A program made the translations under genes and the position numbers. Below, piece after piece: positions 1 through 6,956 of a stretch of 64,000 nt of DNA (position 1 is the first letter of the stretch; each line of letters starts with the position of its first letter). Source of the DNA: Halomicroarcula saliterrae. GTDB taxonomy: Archaea; Halobacteriota; Halobacteria; Halobacteriales; Haloarculaceae. The notes under the pieces are model-generated. The model was given only the letters and a program-made list of their open reading frames with translations. It was not told the DNA's origin and did not search any database. The stretch is taken from the NCBI RefSeq assembly GCF_031624395.1, contig NZ_JAMQON010000002.1, positions 248,001-312,000 on the forward strand. Reading direction: 5' to 3'.

Positions 1-259
1 CGCTGACGCCGACCTGCAGTTCGTCGCCCACGCCCACGCCTTCCGGCGCGAGCACGAGGCGGTGGTCGTCGTCCTCGAACTCGACGGCGGCGATGGGTGC
101 CGAGCGGGCCGGGTCGTGTTCGATGTCGACCACGGTGCCGGAGATGACGTCGCCGTCTTCGACTTTTCGGTGCTCCAGGTCTGCTTTGTAGCGGTGGGAG
201 GGCGCCCGGAACGTGGACGTCCCGCGACCGCGTCGTTGTCCCTGAATTCGTCGTCCCAT
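1..259 (-). CDS. rpl2: 50S ribosomal protein L2 (uL2), N-terminal part
   Basis: N-terminal 86 residues of ribosomal protein L2, a core large-subunit protein near the peptidyl transferase centre. The protein begins MGRRIQGQRRGRGT and continues through the SHRYKADLEHRK stretch typical of archaeal L2. The gene runs off the left edge of the window, so the C-terminal two thirds, including the RNA-binding part, are not seen. The ATG (257-259) lies 2 nt after the rpl23 stop, so the two are surely co-transcribed and probably translationally coupled. Confidence 0.95.
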   Translation of the reverse strand, partial: MGRRIQGQRRGRGTSTFRAPSHRYKADLEHRKVEDGDVISGTVVDIEHDPARSAPIAAVEFEDDDHRLVLAPEGVGVGDELQVGVS

Positions 260-261
260 CG

Positions 262-519
262 TTAGAACACCCCGATTCTGGAGGCGACTTCCTGGGCGTC
301 GTCGTCCTCGGAGAGGCGAACGACGGCCTTCTTTTCGCCGTCCATCGTGTTCTGCGTGTTCACGTTGATGACGGTCACGTCGTACTGGGTCTCGACGGCC
401 TCCGCGACCTCGGGCTTCCCAGCGTTGTCGTCGACGACGAACTGGAGCTTGTTCTGGAAGTCCATGTCGTTCATCGCCTTCTCGGTGACGTGTGGGTACT
501 TGATGACGTCCCAGCTCAT
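262..519 (-). CDS. rpl23: 50S ribosomal protein L23 (uL23)
   Basis: 85-residue L23, which binds 23S rRNA at the exit of the peptide tunnel, where nascent-chain factors such as SRP dock. It begins MSWDVIKYPHVTEKAM and ends ASRIGVF, the usual archaeal length and termini. It sits between rpl4 and rpl2 in the conserved S10-operon order. The 58-nt gap to rpl4 is unusual because it holds two hairpins, one of which covers the ribosome-binding sequence AGGTGA placed 6 nt before the ATG. Confidence 0.97.
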   Translation of the reverse strand: MSWDVIKYPHVTEKAMNDMDFQNKLQFVVDDNAGKPEVAEAVETQYDVTVINVNTQNTMDGEKKAVVRLSEDDDAQEVASRIGVF

Positions 520-522
520 TTG

Positions 523-572
523 TTCTCACCTCTGGTGAGACCAATGAGGTTGTTGCGCGCGAAGCGTGCAAC
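523..572 (-). promoter_or_regulatory. two hairpins in the rpl4-rpl23 gap, one over the rpl23 Shine-Dalgarno
   Basis: Read in the mRNA direction, the first hairpin (572-552) has a 9-bp stem with one G-U pair and a 3-nt loop. The second (540-524) is a perfect 7-bp stem, TCTCACC-AGA-GGTGAGA. Its 3' arm and loop contain AGGTGA, complementary to the usual 3' end of archaeal 16S rRNA, ending 6 nt before the rpl23 ATG. The pairing is seen directly; control of translation is inferred. Confidence 0.6.
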
Positions 573-577
573 AGAAC

Positions 578-1318
578 TCATCGGGAACCGACCTCCTCGA
601 TGGCGGACTCGGTGAAGACAGTGAGTCGACCGGGCGCGGCGCCGGGCGCGAGGTCTTCCGTGTTGACCTCCCGGGCCGTGGCCACGTCGACGCCCGCGAG
701 GTTGCGGGCGGCCTTCGAGGGCTCGTCGCTGGTCACGAACAGGATCGACGATGGGCGGCGGTACTTCCGGCCGCGCATCGAACCCTTGCCAGCTTTGATC
801 TTCGTGTCGTCGGCGCGCTCGATGTCGGCGTCGACGTCGAGCGCTTCGAGCAGTCCGAGCACCTCCTGCGTCTTGACCAGGTCCTCGAAGTCGTCGGAGA
901 CGACGACGGGGACCTCGTCGCGGTCGAACTCGTGGCCGCGCTCGGCGACGAGTTCGGCGTCCGTCGTGGCGGCGAGTGCCGACCGGACGGCCAGCTGGCG
1001 CTCCTTGTCGTTGATGTCGACGGAGCGGTCTTTCTCGGCTTTCGGCGGGTGGGCCGCGCGGCCCTTGACCGCCTGTGGGACGCGGCGGGCACGACCGTCC
1101 TGCTGTGGGACGTGTGCCTGACCGCGACCGCTACCGAACGACTCTGCGGGCGTTCGGAGGCCGGCGTACTCGTCGGCCCCGTAGTCCTGCTTTCGGTTTG
1201 CCTGGGCGGCGTGTACGGCCTTGGCGATGAGGTCCGAGCGCACCGGTGTCTCGAAGACATCGGGGAGCTCGACCTCGCCGTCGGCCTCGCCGTCCAGATT
1301 GTAGATAGTTGCCTGCAT
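578..1318 (-). CDS. rpl4: 50S ribosomal protein L4 (uL4)
   Basis: 246-residue archaeal L4 (L1e type), a 23S rRNA-binding protein whose long loop lines the peptide exit tunnel. The loop region FGSGRGQAHVPQQDGRARRVPQ (in parts) around residues 60-85 is rich in Gly and basic residues, as expected. The C-terminal domain includes RGRKYRRPSSILFV. The ATG lies 3 nt after the rpl3 stop, so the genes are tightly coupled. L4 is the autoregulator of the S10 operon in E. coli; whether it has that role here is unknown. Confidence 0.97.
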   Translation of the reverse strand: MQATIYNLDGEADGEVELPDVFETPVRSDLIAKAVHAAQANRKQDYGADEYAGLRTPAESFGSGRGQAHVPQQDGRARRVPQAVKGRAAHPPKAEKDRSVDINDKERQLAVRSALAATTDAELVAERGHEFDRDEVPVVVSDDFEDLVKTQEVLGLLEALDVDADIERADDTKIKAGKGSMRGRKYRRPSSILFVTSDEPSKAARNLAGVDVATAREVNTEDLAPGAAPGRLTVFTESAIEEVGSR

Positions 1319-1321
1319 GGA

Positions 1322-2338
1322 TTATCCCTGATTCGATTCCGTGGAGACGAAGCGCACCTCGGGGTCGAGGCGCGGCTGGTCGTTGGGCCGTACTGCGGGC
1401 CGGAACCGGACCAGACGCTTGTCCGGACCGGGCACCGAGCCCTTCACGAGCGTGTACGGACCGTCGACCTCGCCGTAGTTGACGAAGCCGCCGTCGACGG
1501 AGGCGTCGTCGCCCTCGCCGATGTCGATGAGGCGCTTGTTCAGTTCGGTGCGCTGGTGGTAGCCGGTCTGCCCCTGCTGGGGGACCGTCGAGCGCACGCG
1601 AGATGGGTTCCACGGGCCGAGGTTACCGATTCGGCGCCGCCAGCCCTGACGGGCGTGTTTCCCCTTCCGCTTCTGGACGCCCCAGCGCTTGACGGGACCC
1701 TGTGTCCCCTTGCCCTTGGTGACGCCCGCGATGTCGGTGTACTCACCGGCGCGGAAGACGTCGTTCATCGAGTGCTCGCCACCGTCGTCGACGAGTTCGA
1801 GGGCGTGACTGAGGCGGTCCTCGAGGGACCCACCGCCGACGCGAGTCTCCATCACGTCGGGCTTTTTCTTCGGGACGCTCGGGACGGCGTCAGGGACGGT
1901 GTGCGTAATCAGTCGCACGTCCCCGAGAGTGCCGGCTTCGAGAGCGTCTCGTACCTGTTCCTCAGCAGCGTCCGGGTCGTGGTCCTCCGGCAGGTTCAGG
2001 GTCCGGTCGAGATCCGAATGGAACTCGTCGGTCCAAACCTCCGTCAGCGGACGCTGACCGTACGGCGTGTCTTCGTACGCACGCAGGGCGACGGCGCGCA
2101 TCGGCGGCGTCTCGACGACTGTCACCGGGACAGTCTCCTCCATCCCTTCGCGGGGGGAGTTAGGTTCGTCGTTGACGAGCACGACGTGTGTCATGCCCGC
2201 CTTGTAGCCGGCGAACCCCTGGACGCCCGGCTGTCCGTCGTCGGACGGCCAGCTGTTGAAGCGAGGCGTCTCGCTCGTCGAGCGCTTGCGCGGGCCGAAG
2301 CCCAGCGAGCCTTTGCGTGGTCTGCTTGGTTGTGGCAT
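1322..2338 (-). CDS. rpl3: 50S ribosomal protein L3 (uL3)
   Basis: 338-residue L3, one of the first proteins to bind 23S rRNA and close to the peptidyl transferase centre. It opens with MPQPSRPRKGSLGFGPRKR, the classic archaeal L3 start, and contains GVTKGKGTQGPVKRWG around residue 200, the conserved loop that reaches the active site. It is 4 nt downstream of the SPOUT-like gene, and its stop is 3 nt before rpl4. Length and order match the archaeal S10 operon. Confidence 0.97.
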   Translation of the reverse strand: MPQPSRPRKGSLGFGPRKRSTSETPRFNSWPSDDGQPGVQGFAGYKAGMTHVVLVNDEPNSPREGMEETVPVTVVETPPMRAVALRAYEDTPYGQRPLTEVWTDEFHSDLDRTLNLPEDHDPDAAEEQVRDALEAGTLGDVRLITHTVPDAVPSVPKKKPDVMETRVGGGSLEDRLSHALELVDDGGEHSMNDVFRAGEYTDIAGVTKGKGTQGPVKRWGVQKRKGKHARQGWRRRIGNLGPWNPSRVRSTVPQQGQTGYHQRTELNKRLIDIGEGDDASVDGGFVNYGEVDGPYTLVKGSVPGPDKRLVRFRPAVRPNDQPRLDPEVRFVSTESNQG

Positions 2339-2342
2339 TCGT

Positions 2343-3188
2343 TTACTCCGTGAGGGTTAGACAGGCGAGAGAGGCGAACAGTGCTTCTTCCGTTCGCACG
2401 ACCTCGCTGCCCTGGTTCGGAACCGTATTCAGCCAGAGGTCGAACCCTGTGGATTCGTCATCTGCTTGGTCTCTGCCGACGGAGCCCGGGTCCACGTCGA
2501 GTATCGACGGTAACCCACGCTCGGGTGCCCCGAAGGCGACTGTCATGCCGCCCTCGCGGTCCCGCCGTTCGGCCAGACGGCCGAGCCGACGAGTCGTTGC
2601 CAGCTCACCGTATCGCGACGATGCGATGGTGAGTCCGGCGTCGTCACGCGAGAGTGCCGTATCGAGGTCCGCGGAAACGACGTCGAACCCCGGCGTGGGG
2701 TGGTCGACGAGTTTCGCCCGGACCGGCCGTCGCGAAGAGACCCTGACGGTCACGCGCTCCCCGGCTCCCACGTCCATATCCGCTGGAACGGGGAGGGAGA
2801 TCGGGTGTTGCATGCCGCAATTGACCCGGACGCGCCCATCAGCTCCGACCTCGGTCACGATTCCCTGTCTTAACGACCCCGAACCCTCGGATCCGGAGCC
2901 GGTCTGTGAACGCACGCGGAGCGGCGGCAGGACGCCGACGTACTCTAGTTCGTCCCGCTTGCCCCACATCTCCTTTCGGAGGTGCGGCGGCGTCGCGGCG
3001 TACCGCAGCACGGTTTCGACGAACCCGTCTTCCCATTTCCCCTGACCATCGGGGTCGGGGAACACCGTCAGCCGATCGACCCGGAACACGGTGGCCGCGC
3101 GGGCCACGTATCCCAGTTTGCGAGTCGCCTCGCGTCTGTCCTCGGCTTCCCGTGTGAGGGAGTCGGGCACGAGTACGCTGGTCGTCAT
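2343..3188 (-). CDS. putative SPOUT-type RNA methyltransferase family protein upstream of rpl3
   Basis: 281 residues starting MTTSVLVPDSLTREAEDRRE. Archaeal genomes commonly carry a COG2106-type protein (SPOUT fold with an inserted OB-like domain) just before rpl3, and this matches in place and style: an N-terminal VARAATVFRVDRLTVF strand-loop, an inserted basic beta domain (residues about 90-170), then VAFGAPERGLPSIL and FDLWLNTVPNQGSEVVRTEEA near the C terminus, which resembles the SAM-binding knot. The substrate is unknown. I chose the ATG at 3188; an in-frame GTG at 3209 is possible but would put the leader hairpin inside the coding sequence. First gene of the S10 operon here. Confidence 0.75.
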   Translation of the reverse strand: MTTSVLVPDSLTREAEDRREATRKLGYVARAATVFRVDRLTVFPDPDGQGKWEDGFVETVLRYAATPPHLRKEMWGKRDELEYVGVLPPLRVRSQTGSGSEGSGSLRQGIVTEVGADGRVRVNCGMQHPISLPVPADMDVGAGERVTVRVSSRRPVRAKLVDHPTPGFDVVSADLDTALSRDDAGLTIASSRYGELATTRRLGRLAERRDREGGMTVAFGAPERGLPSILDVDPGSVGRDQADDESTGFDLWLNTVPNQGSEVVRTEEALFASLACLTLTE

Positions 3189-3256
3189 GCCGTGACGCTT
3201 CCACGTCACGCCACTAGACTGTAGCGATACATCTCCGGTCCTACGGTAAAAAGACC
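3189..3256 (-). promoter_or_regulatory. leader and promoter of the S10 operon
   Basis: On the minus strand a TATA-like TTTTTACCGTA lies near 3244-3254, about 60 nt before the first ATG. The leader ends in a 7-bp inverted repeat, CGTGACG - 6 nt - CGTCACG (3210-3191), only 2 nt before the start codon. The element is visible; a role in control of the operon is inferred. Confidence 0.45.
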
Positions 3257-3430
3257 CCGCTTCGCGCACGCGTTGGCATGCGTTCACACGCACCCTCGAC
3301 GCCCGTGGCGTGCGAACGGCCCGCACGCCGATTGCCGCTTCCGAAAGCTGTCGGTGTGGGCCCAGTGTGCATACCAGTTGGCACCAGGATACCCACGCTG
3401 CCCCCCAATTTTCCCCGCGAAACGCAAGGC

Positions 3431-3439
3431 TTTTTACTA
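3431..3439 (+). promoter_or_regulatory. TATA-like box of tRNA-Gly
   Basis: TTTTTACTA about 50 nt before the mature 5' end of tRNA-Gly, in an otherwise G+C-rich stretch. This position suits an archaeal promoter with a short 5' precursor leader. Confidence 0.45.
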
Positions 3440-3487
3440 TCACCCTCGCCACATTGGAATGCAGAGAGGCGACGTGCGAGACGATGC

Positions 3488-3559
3488 GCGCTGGTAGTGT
3501 AGTTGGTATCACGTGACCTTGCCATGGTCACAACCTGGGTTCAAATCCCAGCCAGCGCA
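3488..3559 (+). tRNA. tRNA-Gly (anticodon GCC)
   Basis: 72-nt cloverleaf. The acceptor stem GCGCTGG pairs with CCAGCGC, the anticodon stem TGACC/GGTCA encloses the loop TTGCCAT, and the T arm contains GGTTCAAATCC. The discriminator base is A and CCA is not encoded. No intron. Its 3' end is copied twice just downstream. Confidence 0.95.
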
Positions 3560-3858
3560 TTTCTCGTCATCCAAAGTTTCAAGCGGCGCGTTTCATCGCG
3601 CTGCGTACTGGATGTTGTGAAATCGTTCTGGATTTGAGCCCTGCCAGACGCAGCGCCCGCAGCGAGTGAGGACGACCGTCTGGCTCCGGTTCAAATCCCA
3701 GCCAGCGCATTTCTGCCGAAGCAAACCGACGAGCGTAGTGAGTCGCGTTTCGAGGCGAAATCGCACTTGGATTTGAAGGAGAGAAGTCGCAGCCCGCACA
3801 GCGAACGAAGTGAGCGAGCAGGACCGTCTTCGCGCGGTTCAAATCCCAGTCGGCGCAT
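3537..3858. repeat. three copies of the tRNA-Gly 3' end
   Basis: The T-arm and acceptor tail of tRNA-Gly (GGTTCAAATCCCAGCCAGC plus GCAT) recurs at 3689-3710 without change and at 3836-3858 with two changes. Each tail ends a unit of about 150 bp. Both units also carry a GGATTTGA box (near 3633 and 3770) and an ACCGTCT box shortly before the tail. No integrase gene is present. This looks like residue of repeated integration or duplication at the tRNA 3' end. The stretch 3560-3892 has no convincing gene. Confidence 0.75.
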
Positions 3859-3892
3859 AGCCTGTAGACGTGGGGCCGCGTCGCTCACTGGG

Positions 3893-4459
3893 TCAGTCTC
3901 CCGGTCGCATCCCTCCGAGCGTCTCGACCTGCTCGTCTATCTCGGCCTCTAACCGCTCGATTTCGGTCTCCAGGCGTTCGATTTCGGTAGAGAGACGGTC
4001 GATTTCGGGGCTGTGTCGGAGCTCCGTCGACGCCTGTTCCCGGACCCTGACGCTCTTTTCGACGCGCTTCTGACTCAGTGTTCGGTAGGCGGCGTCGTAC
4101 TCGGCCAGCGAGAAGAGCCGGTCGACGGTGTCTCGCAACTGCTCGATGGTCAGGGGCCTGACGAGATAGTCGTCGACGCCCAGCCGGCTGATATCGAACG
4201 GCGGCGCCACGCCGGTCACCATGGCCACGTAGCAGTCGTGGTGTCTATTCTTGAGTTCGCTGACGAGCGTGTCGACAGTCACCGCCGGGAGCGGTCGGTC
4301 GAGGACGACGACGTCGGTGTCGTCAGTGATAGTCTCGACCGCGTCCGCCCCGCTCGCGGCCGTCGAGACGGCGCAGAACTCCGAGAGCACCCGGTGGTAC
4401 GCCTGCCGGAGCTCGGCGTTGTCCTCGACGACGAGGACGCAATCTCTCCCACCACCCAT
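3893..4459 (-). CDS. HalX-type response regulator with an altered conserved lysine
   Basis: 188 residues. The N-terminal receiver domain shows VLVVEDNAE (acidic pocket), VVVLDRPLP (phosphoacceptor Asp near residue 53) and VTG (Thr switch). The invariant receiver Lys, usually in a KP pair, is replaced: DDYLVRPLT. A HalX domain follows (about 120-165), then a heptad-like coiled coil, SPEIDRLSTEIERLETEIE. There is no DNA-binding domain. A cytoplasmic partner of a sensor kinase is likely. A TATA-like TTTATTATC lies about 27 nt before the ATG, so the mRNA is probably leaderless. Confidence 0.85.
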   Translation of the reverse strand: MGGGRDCVLVVEDNAELRQAYHRVLSEFCAVSTAASGADAVETITDDTDVVVLDRPLPAVTVDTLVSELKNRHHDCYVAMVTGVAPPFDISRLGVDDYLVRPLTIEQLRDTVDRLFSLAEYDAAYRTLSQKRVEKSVRVREQASTELRHSPEIDRLSTEIERLETEIERLEAEIDEQVETLGGMRPGD

Positions 4460-4558
4460 TTGATATATCGATTTGTCGCCTGATAATAAATGTTCGTGAT
4501 ATGGATATTATCCCGACGAACTGTCTACGTTCATACCGATACGGCCCGAACTGTGAGT

Positions 4559-4939
4559 ATGTCTATCGCAATCGGTCACTTCGTGGTGGGCGCGGCGCTG
4601 ACCACGGCGGCCGTCACGCTGTTCGTTCCGGACGTCAGCTATCCGCGGACCATCGTGCTCGCGGGCGGTGGGTGGGCGATGGTCCCCGACTTCCATCAGG
4701 TGAGTCCGGTGGCCCGCGAGGCGCTGTTCGAGTTCCACCAGTCGTCGCCGTGGGCCGACCTGTTCTGGTTCCATCGGACGCTGGACACGCTGGACGCGAC
4801 GGACTCGAACGCGATCGCGGCGGTGTTGCTTTCCGGGTTCATCCTGACCACCGCGGTCGCCGAGCGGCGGAGCTACCGGACGCCGACGGCCGTCGCCGAG
4901 AGCTACGAGACGTATCTCGACATCGAGACCGACGAGTGA
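4559..4939 (+). CDS. conserved haloarchaeal membrane protein
   Basis: 126 residues starting MSIAIGHFVVGAALTTAAV. It has an N-terminal membrane segment, a second weakly hydrophobic stretch (TIVLAGGGWAMVPDF), a soluble loop rich in aromatic residues (WADLFWFHRTLDTLD), and a membrane segment near residues 85-100 (AIAAVLLSGFILTTAVAE). The HVVG-type first helix followed by a PDF motif resembles small metal-dependent hydrolase-like membrane proteins, but this is weak. The upstream in-frame ATG at 4490 would add a poor 23-residue leader, so 4559 is preferred. Function unknown. Confidence 0.6.
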   Translation: MSIAIGHFVVGAALTTAAVTLFVPDVSYPRTIVLAGGGWAMVPDFHQVSPVAREALFEFHQSSPWADLFWFHRTLDTLDATDSNAIAAVLLSGFILTTAVAERRSYRTPTAVAESYETYLDIETDE

Positions 4940-5060
4940 GCGGACCGGTGTAGCGATTTGCCGGTAGAGGCTGACCGCGGGGTCGGCGCTATCCGGGGAT
5001 GATCTACAACGTCCCCTGCGAGTCACCACGCTTAGGACCGCGCCGGCCCCAGTTGTCGGT

Positions 5061-5390
5061 ATGACCTGCATCGGATTCCTGTCCGTCGCACCGGTCGTCG
5101 AGGAGAGCATGGCCCCGTACGTCGCCGACGCGGTGGCGGCGCTCGACGAGTTCGACGTGGCGTACGAGACGACGCCGATGGGCACAGTGATAGAAGCCGA
5201 CGACAGCGAGGAACTGTTCGCGGCCGCCCACGCGGCCCACGAGGCCGTCGGCGCCCGATCGGACCGCGTCGAGACGTTCCTGAAAATCGACGACAAGCGC
5301 GGGGTCGACCAGCGGGCCAGCGAGAAGGTCGACGCCGTCGAGCGGGAGCTGGGGCGTGACGCGAAAAGCGACGCCGAAGGCGGAGACTAA
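5061..5390 (+). CDS. MTH1187-family thiamine-binding protein
   Basis: 109 residues, the size of the MTH1187/YkoF-like (UPF0045) family, small ferredoxin-like-fold proteins that bind thiamine or related ligands. It begins MTCIGFLSVAPVVEESM and contains YETTPMGTVIEAD, the family's TPMGT hallmark, then AHEAVGA and VETFLKIDDK. It ends 24 nt before mch on the same strand and is likely co-transcribed. The physiological ligand here is inferred from the family only. Confidence 0.85.
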   Translation: MTCIGFLSVAPVVEESMAPYVADAVAALDEFDVAYETTPMGTVIEADDSEELFAAAHAAHEAVGARSDRVETFLKIDDKRGVDQRASEKVDAVERELGRDAKSDAEGGD

Positions 5391-5414
5391 AAGGCCGGCT
5401 GGCGAAGGCGGGGT

Positions 5415-6347
5415 ATGAACACGCTCAATCGGATGGCCACGGAGCTGGTCGACGAGGCCATCGACTTCGCCGACGAACTGACGATAGACGTCCACGCGCT
5501 GTCGGGCGACGCCGCCGTCCTCGACTTCGGCGTCGAGGTGCCCGGCGCCGTCGAGGCCGGACTGGTGCTCGCGGAGCTCCAGACCGCCGGGCTGGCGACG
5601 GTCCAGACCACGATGGACAGCGTGGCCGACGTGCCCCTGACCCACGTCGAGCTCTCGACTGATCATCCCGCGCTGGCACTGCTCTGCTCCCAGAAGGGCG
5701 GCTGGGAGCTGGCGACCGAGAGCTTCGAGGGGCTGGGCAGCGGCCCGGCCCGGGCGCTGGTCGCCGAAGAAGACATCTTCGGACGCATCGGCTACCAGGA
5801 AGACGAGCAGTTCGCGGTGCTGGCCGTCGAGACCGACCAGCTCCCGGACGAAGCCGTCGCCGCGCAGGTCGCCGAGCGCACCGGGGTCCCCGAGACGGGC
5901 GTGTTCCTGCCGGTGTTCGCGACGGCGAGTGTCACCGGGAGCGTCGTCGCCGCGGCGCGAGCCGCAGAGATCGCCGTCTTCAGGCTGGCCGAACTTGGCT
6001 TCGACCCGGCCGAAGTGCTCTCGGCGAACGGGCGCGCACCGGTCGCACCGGTCGCCGCCGACGAGGAGACGGCGATGGCCCGGACAACGGACGCGCTGGC
6101 CTACGGCGCCGAGGTACACCTCACCGTCGACGAGTCGTTCGACCGCTTCGACGAGGTGCCCTCCGTCGCCGGCACGGAGTACGGCCGGCCACTGGTCGAC
6201 GTCTTCGAGGACGCCGACTGGGACTTCGCCGAGCTACCCGTCGAGCTGTTCGGCCCGGCGAAGGTGACCATCGACGTGGTCGGCGGCGACACCCACGTCG
6301 TCGGCGAGACCCACGAGGACGTGCTGGCCGAGAGCTTCGGACTCTGA
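5415..6347 (+). CDS. mch: methenyl-tetrahydromethanopterin cyclohydrolase
   Basis: 310 residues. Mch interconverts 5-formyl and 5,10-methenyl tetrahydromethanopterin (or a related pterin) in C1 metabolism. It begins MNTLNRMATELVDEAIDFA and contains HPALALLCSQKGGWEL and a Gly-rich GLGSGPARAL segment typical of Mch, then NGRAPVAPVAADEETAMART in its C-terminal half. Haloarchaea are not methanogens; retained Mch is thought to serve tetrahydrofolate-like C1 carriers. Length and motifs are intact. The gene lies between the thiamine-binding gene and a winged-helix-like gene, all on the plus strand. Confidence 0.92.
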   Translation: MNTLNRMATELVDEAIDFADELTIDVHALSGDAAVLDFGVEVPGAVEAGLVLAELQTAGLATVQTTMDSVADVPLTHVELSTDHPALALLCSQKGGWELATESFEGLGSGPARALVAEEDIFGRIGYQEDEQFAVLAVETDQLPDEAVAAQVAERTGVPETGVFLPVFATASVTGSVVAAARAAEIAVFRLAELGFDPAEVLSANGRAPVAPVAADEETAMARTTDALAYGAEVHLTVDESFDRFDEVPSVAGTEYGRPLVDVFEDADWDFAELPVELFGPAKVTIDVVGGDTHVVGETHEDVLAESFGL

Positions 6348-6366
6348 GACGGGGGCGAGACTCGCG

Positions 6367-6849
6367 ATGACGCGCTACAAGGTGGCCCCGCCGGCCCGCT
6401 CGGTCGAGTTCCTCGAAACGGCGCGGGCCGCGATACCGCTCGTTCCGGACAGCGAGGCCGACTGCTGTGGGGCCATCCGGCGAGCGACCGGCGTGGCCGA
6501 CCGCGAGACGGCCCGTGAGTATCTGACCTTCCTGCGGGCGCTCGGGCTGGTCGCCGAGAGCGACCGCGGCTATCACCGGACCCGGGAGGACCTCGACCGG
6601 GACTCGGTCGCGGCGGCGTACCGCGAGCGCGTGTTCCTCGTCGCCGAACTGCTCGATGCCGTCGCGGTCCGGCCCCGGAGCGCCGAGTCGGCGTTCGAGG
6701 CGGTGCGCGACGAGATTCCGAACTGGGAGCGCCAGCGCGACCCCGACTGGGAACGCCACTGGCTGGAGCGGGTCGACCGCCTGCTCGCGTGGGCGGTGCT
6801 GTTCGACTGTCTGGCGGTCGAAAACGACCGTTTCGCGCCCGCTCAGTAG
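6367..6849 (+). CDS. conserved haloarchaeal protein, winged-helix-like
   Basis: 160 residues, 19 nt after mch and so probably in its operon. The N-terminal half (CCGAIRRATGVADRETAREYLTF in parts) looks like a helix-turn-helix/winged-helix unit, followed by LRALGLVAESDRGYHRTRED. The C-terminal half is helical with many Trp and Arg residues (NWERQRDPDWERHWLERVDR). There is no catalytic motif. I do not recognise a named family; a regulatory or nucleic-acid-related role is a guess. Confidence 0.65.
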   Translation: MTRYKVAPPARSVEFLETARAAIPLVPDSEADCCGAIRRATGVADRETAREYLTFLRALGLVAESDRGYHRTREDLDRDSVAAAYRERVFLVAELLDAVAVRPRSAESAFEAVRDEIPNWERQRDPDWERHWLERVDRLLAWAVLFDCLAVENDRFAPAQ

Positions 6850-6956
6850 CCGATACCGACGGGGTCGCGGCCGTAGCTACCTGTCACGGCCGCGTCGTCG
6901 ACGAGTAACTCCGTACGAACGGACGATGTGGCGACAGAAGCGAGGTACCGAACAGC

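Noticed and set aside
566-2353. Plus-strand open frame of 595 codons over the ribosomal genes
   Set aside because: It is antisense to rpl4 and rpl3, which are certain. High G+C DNA leaves such frames open.
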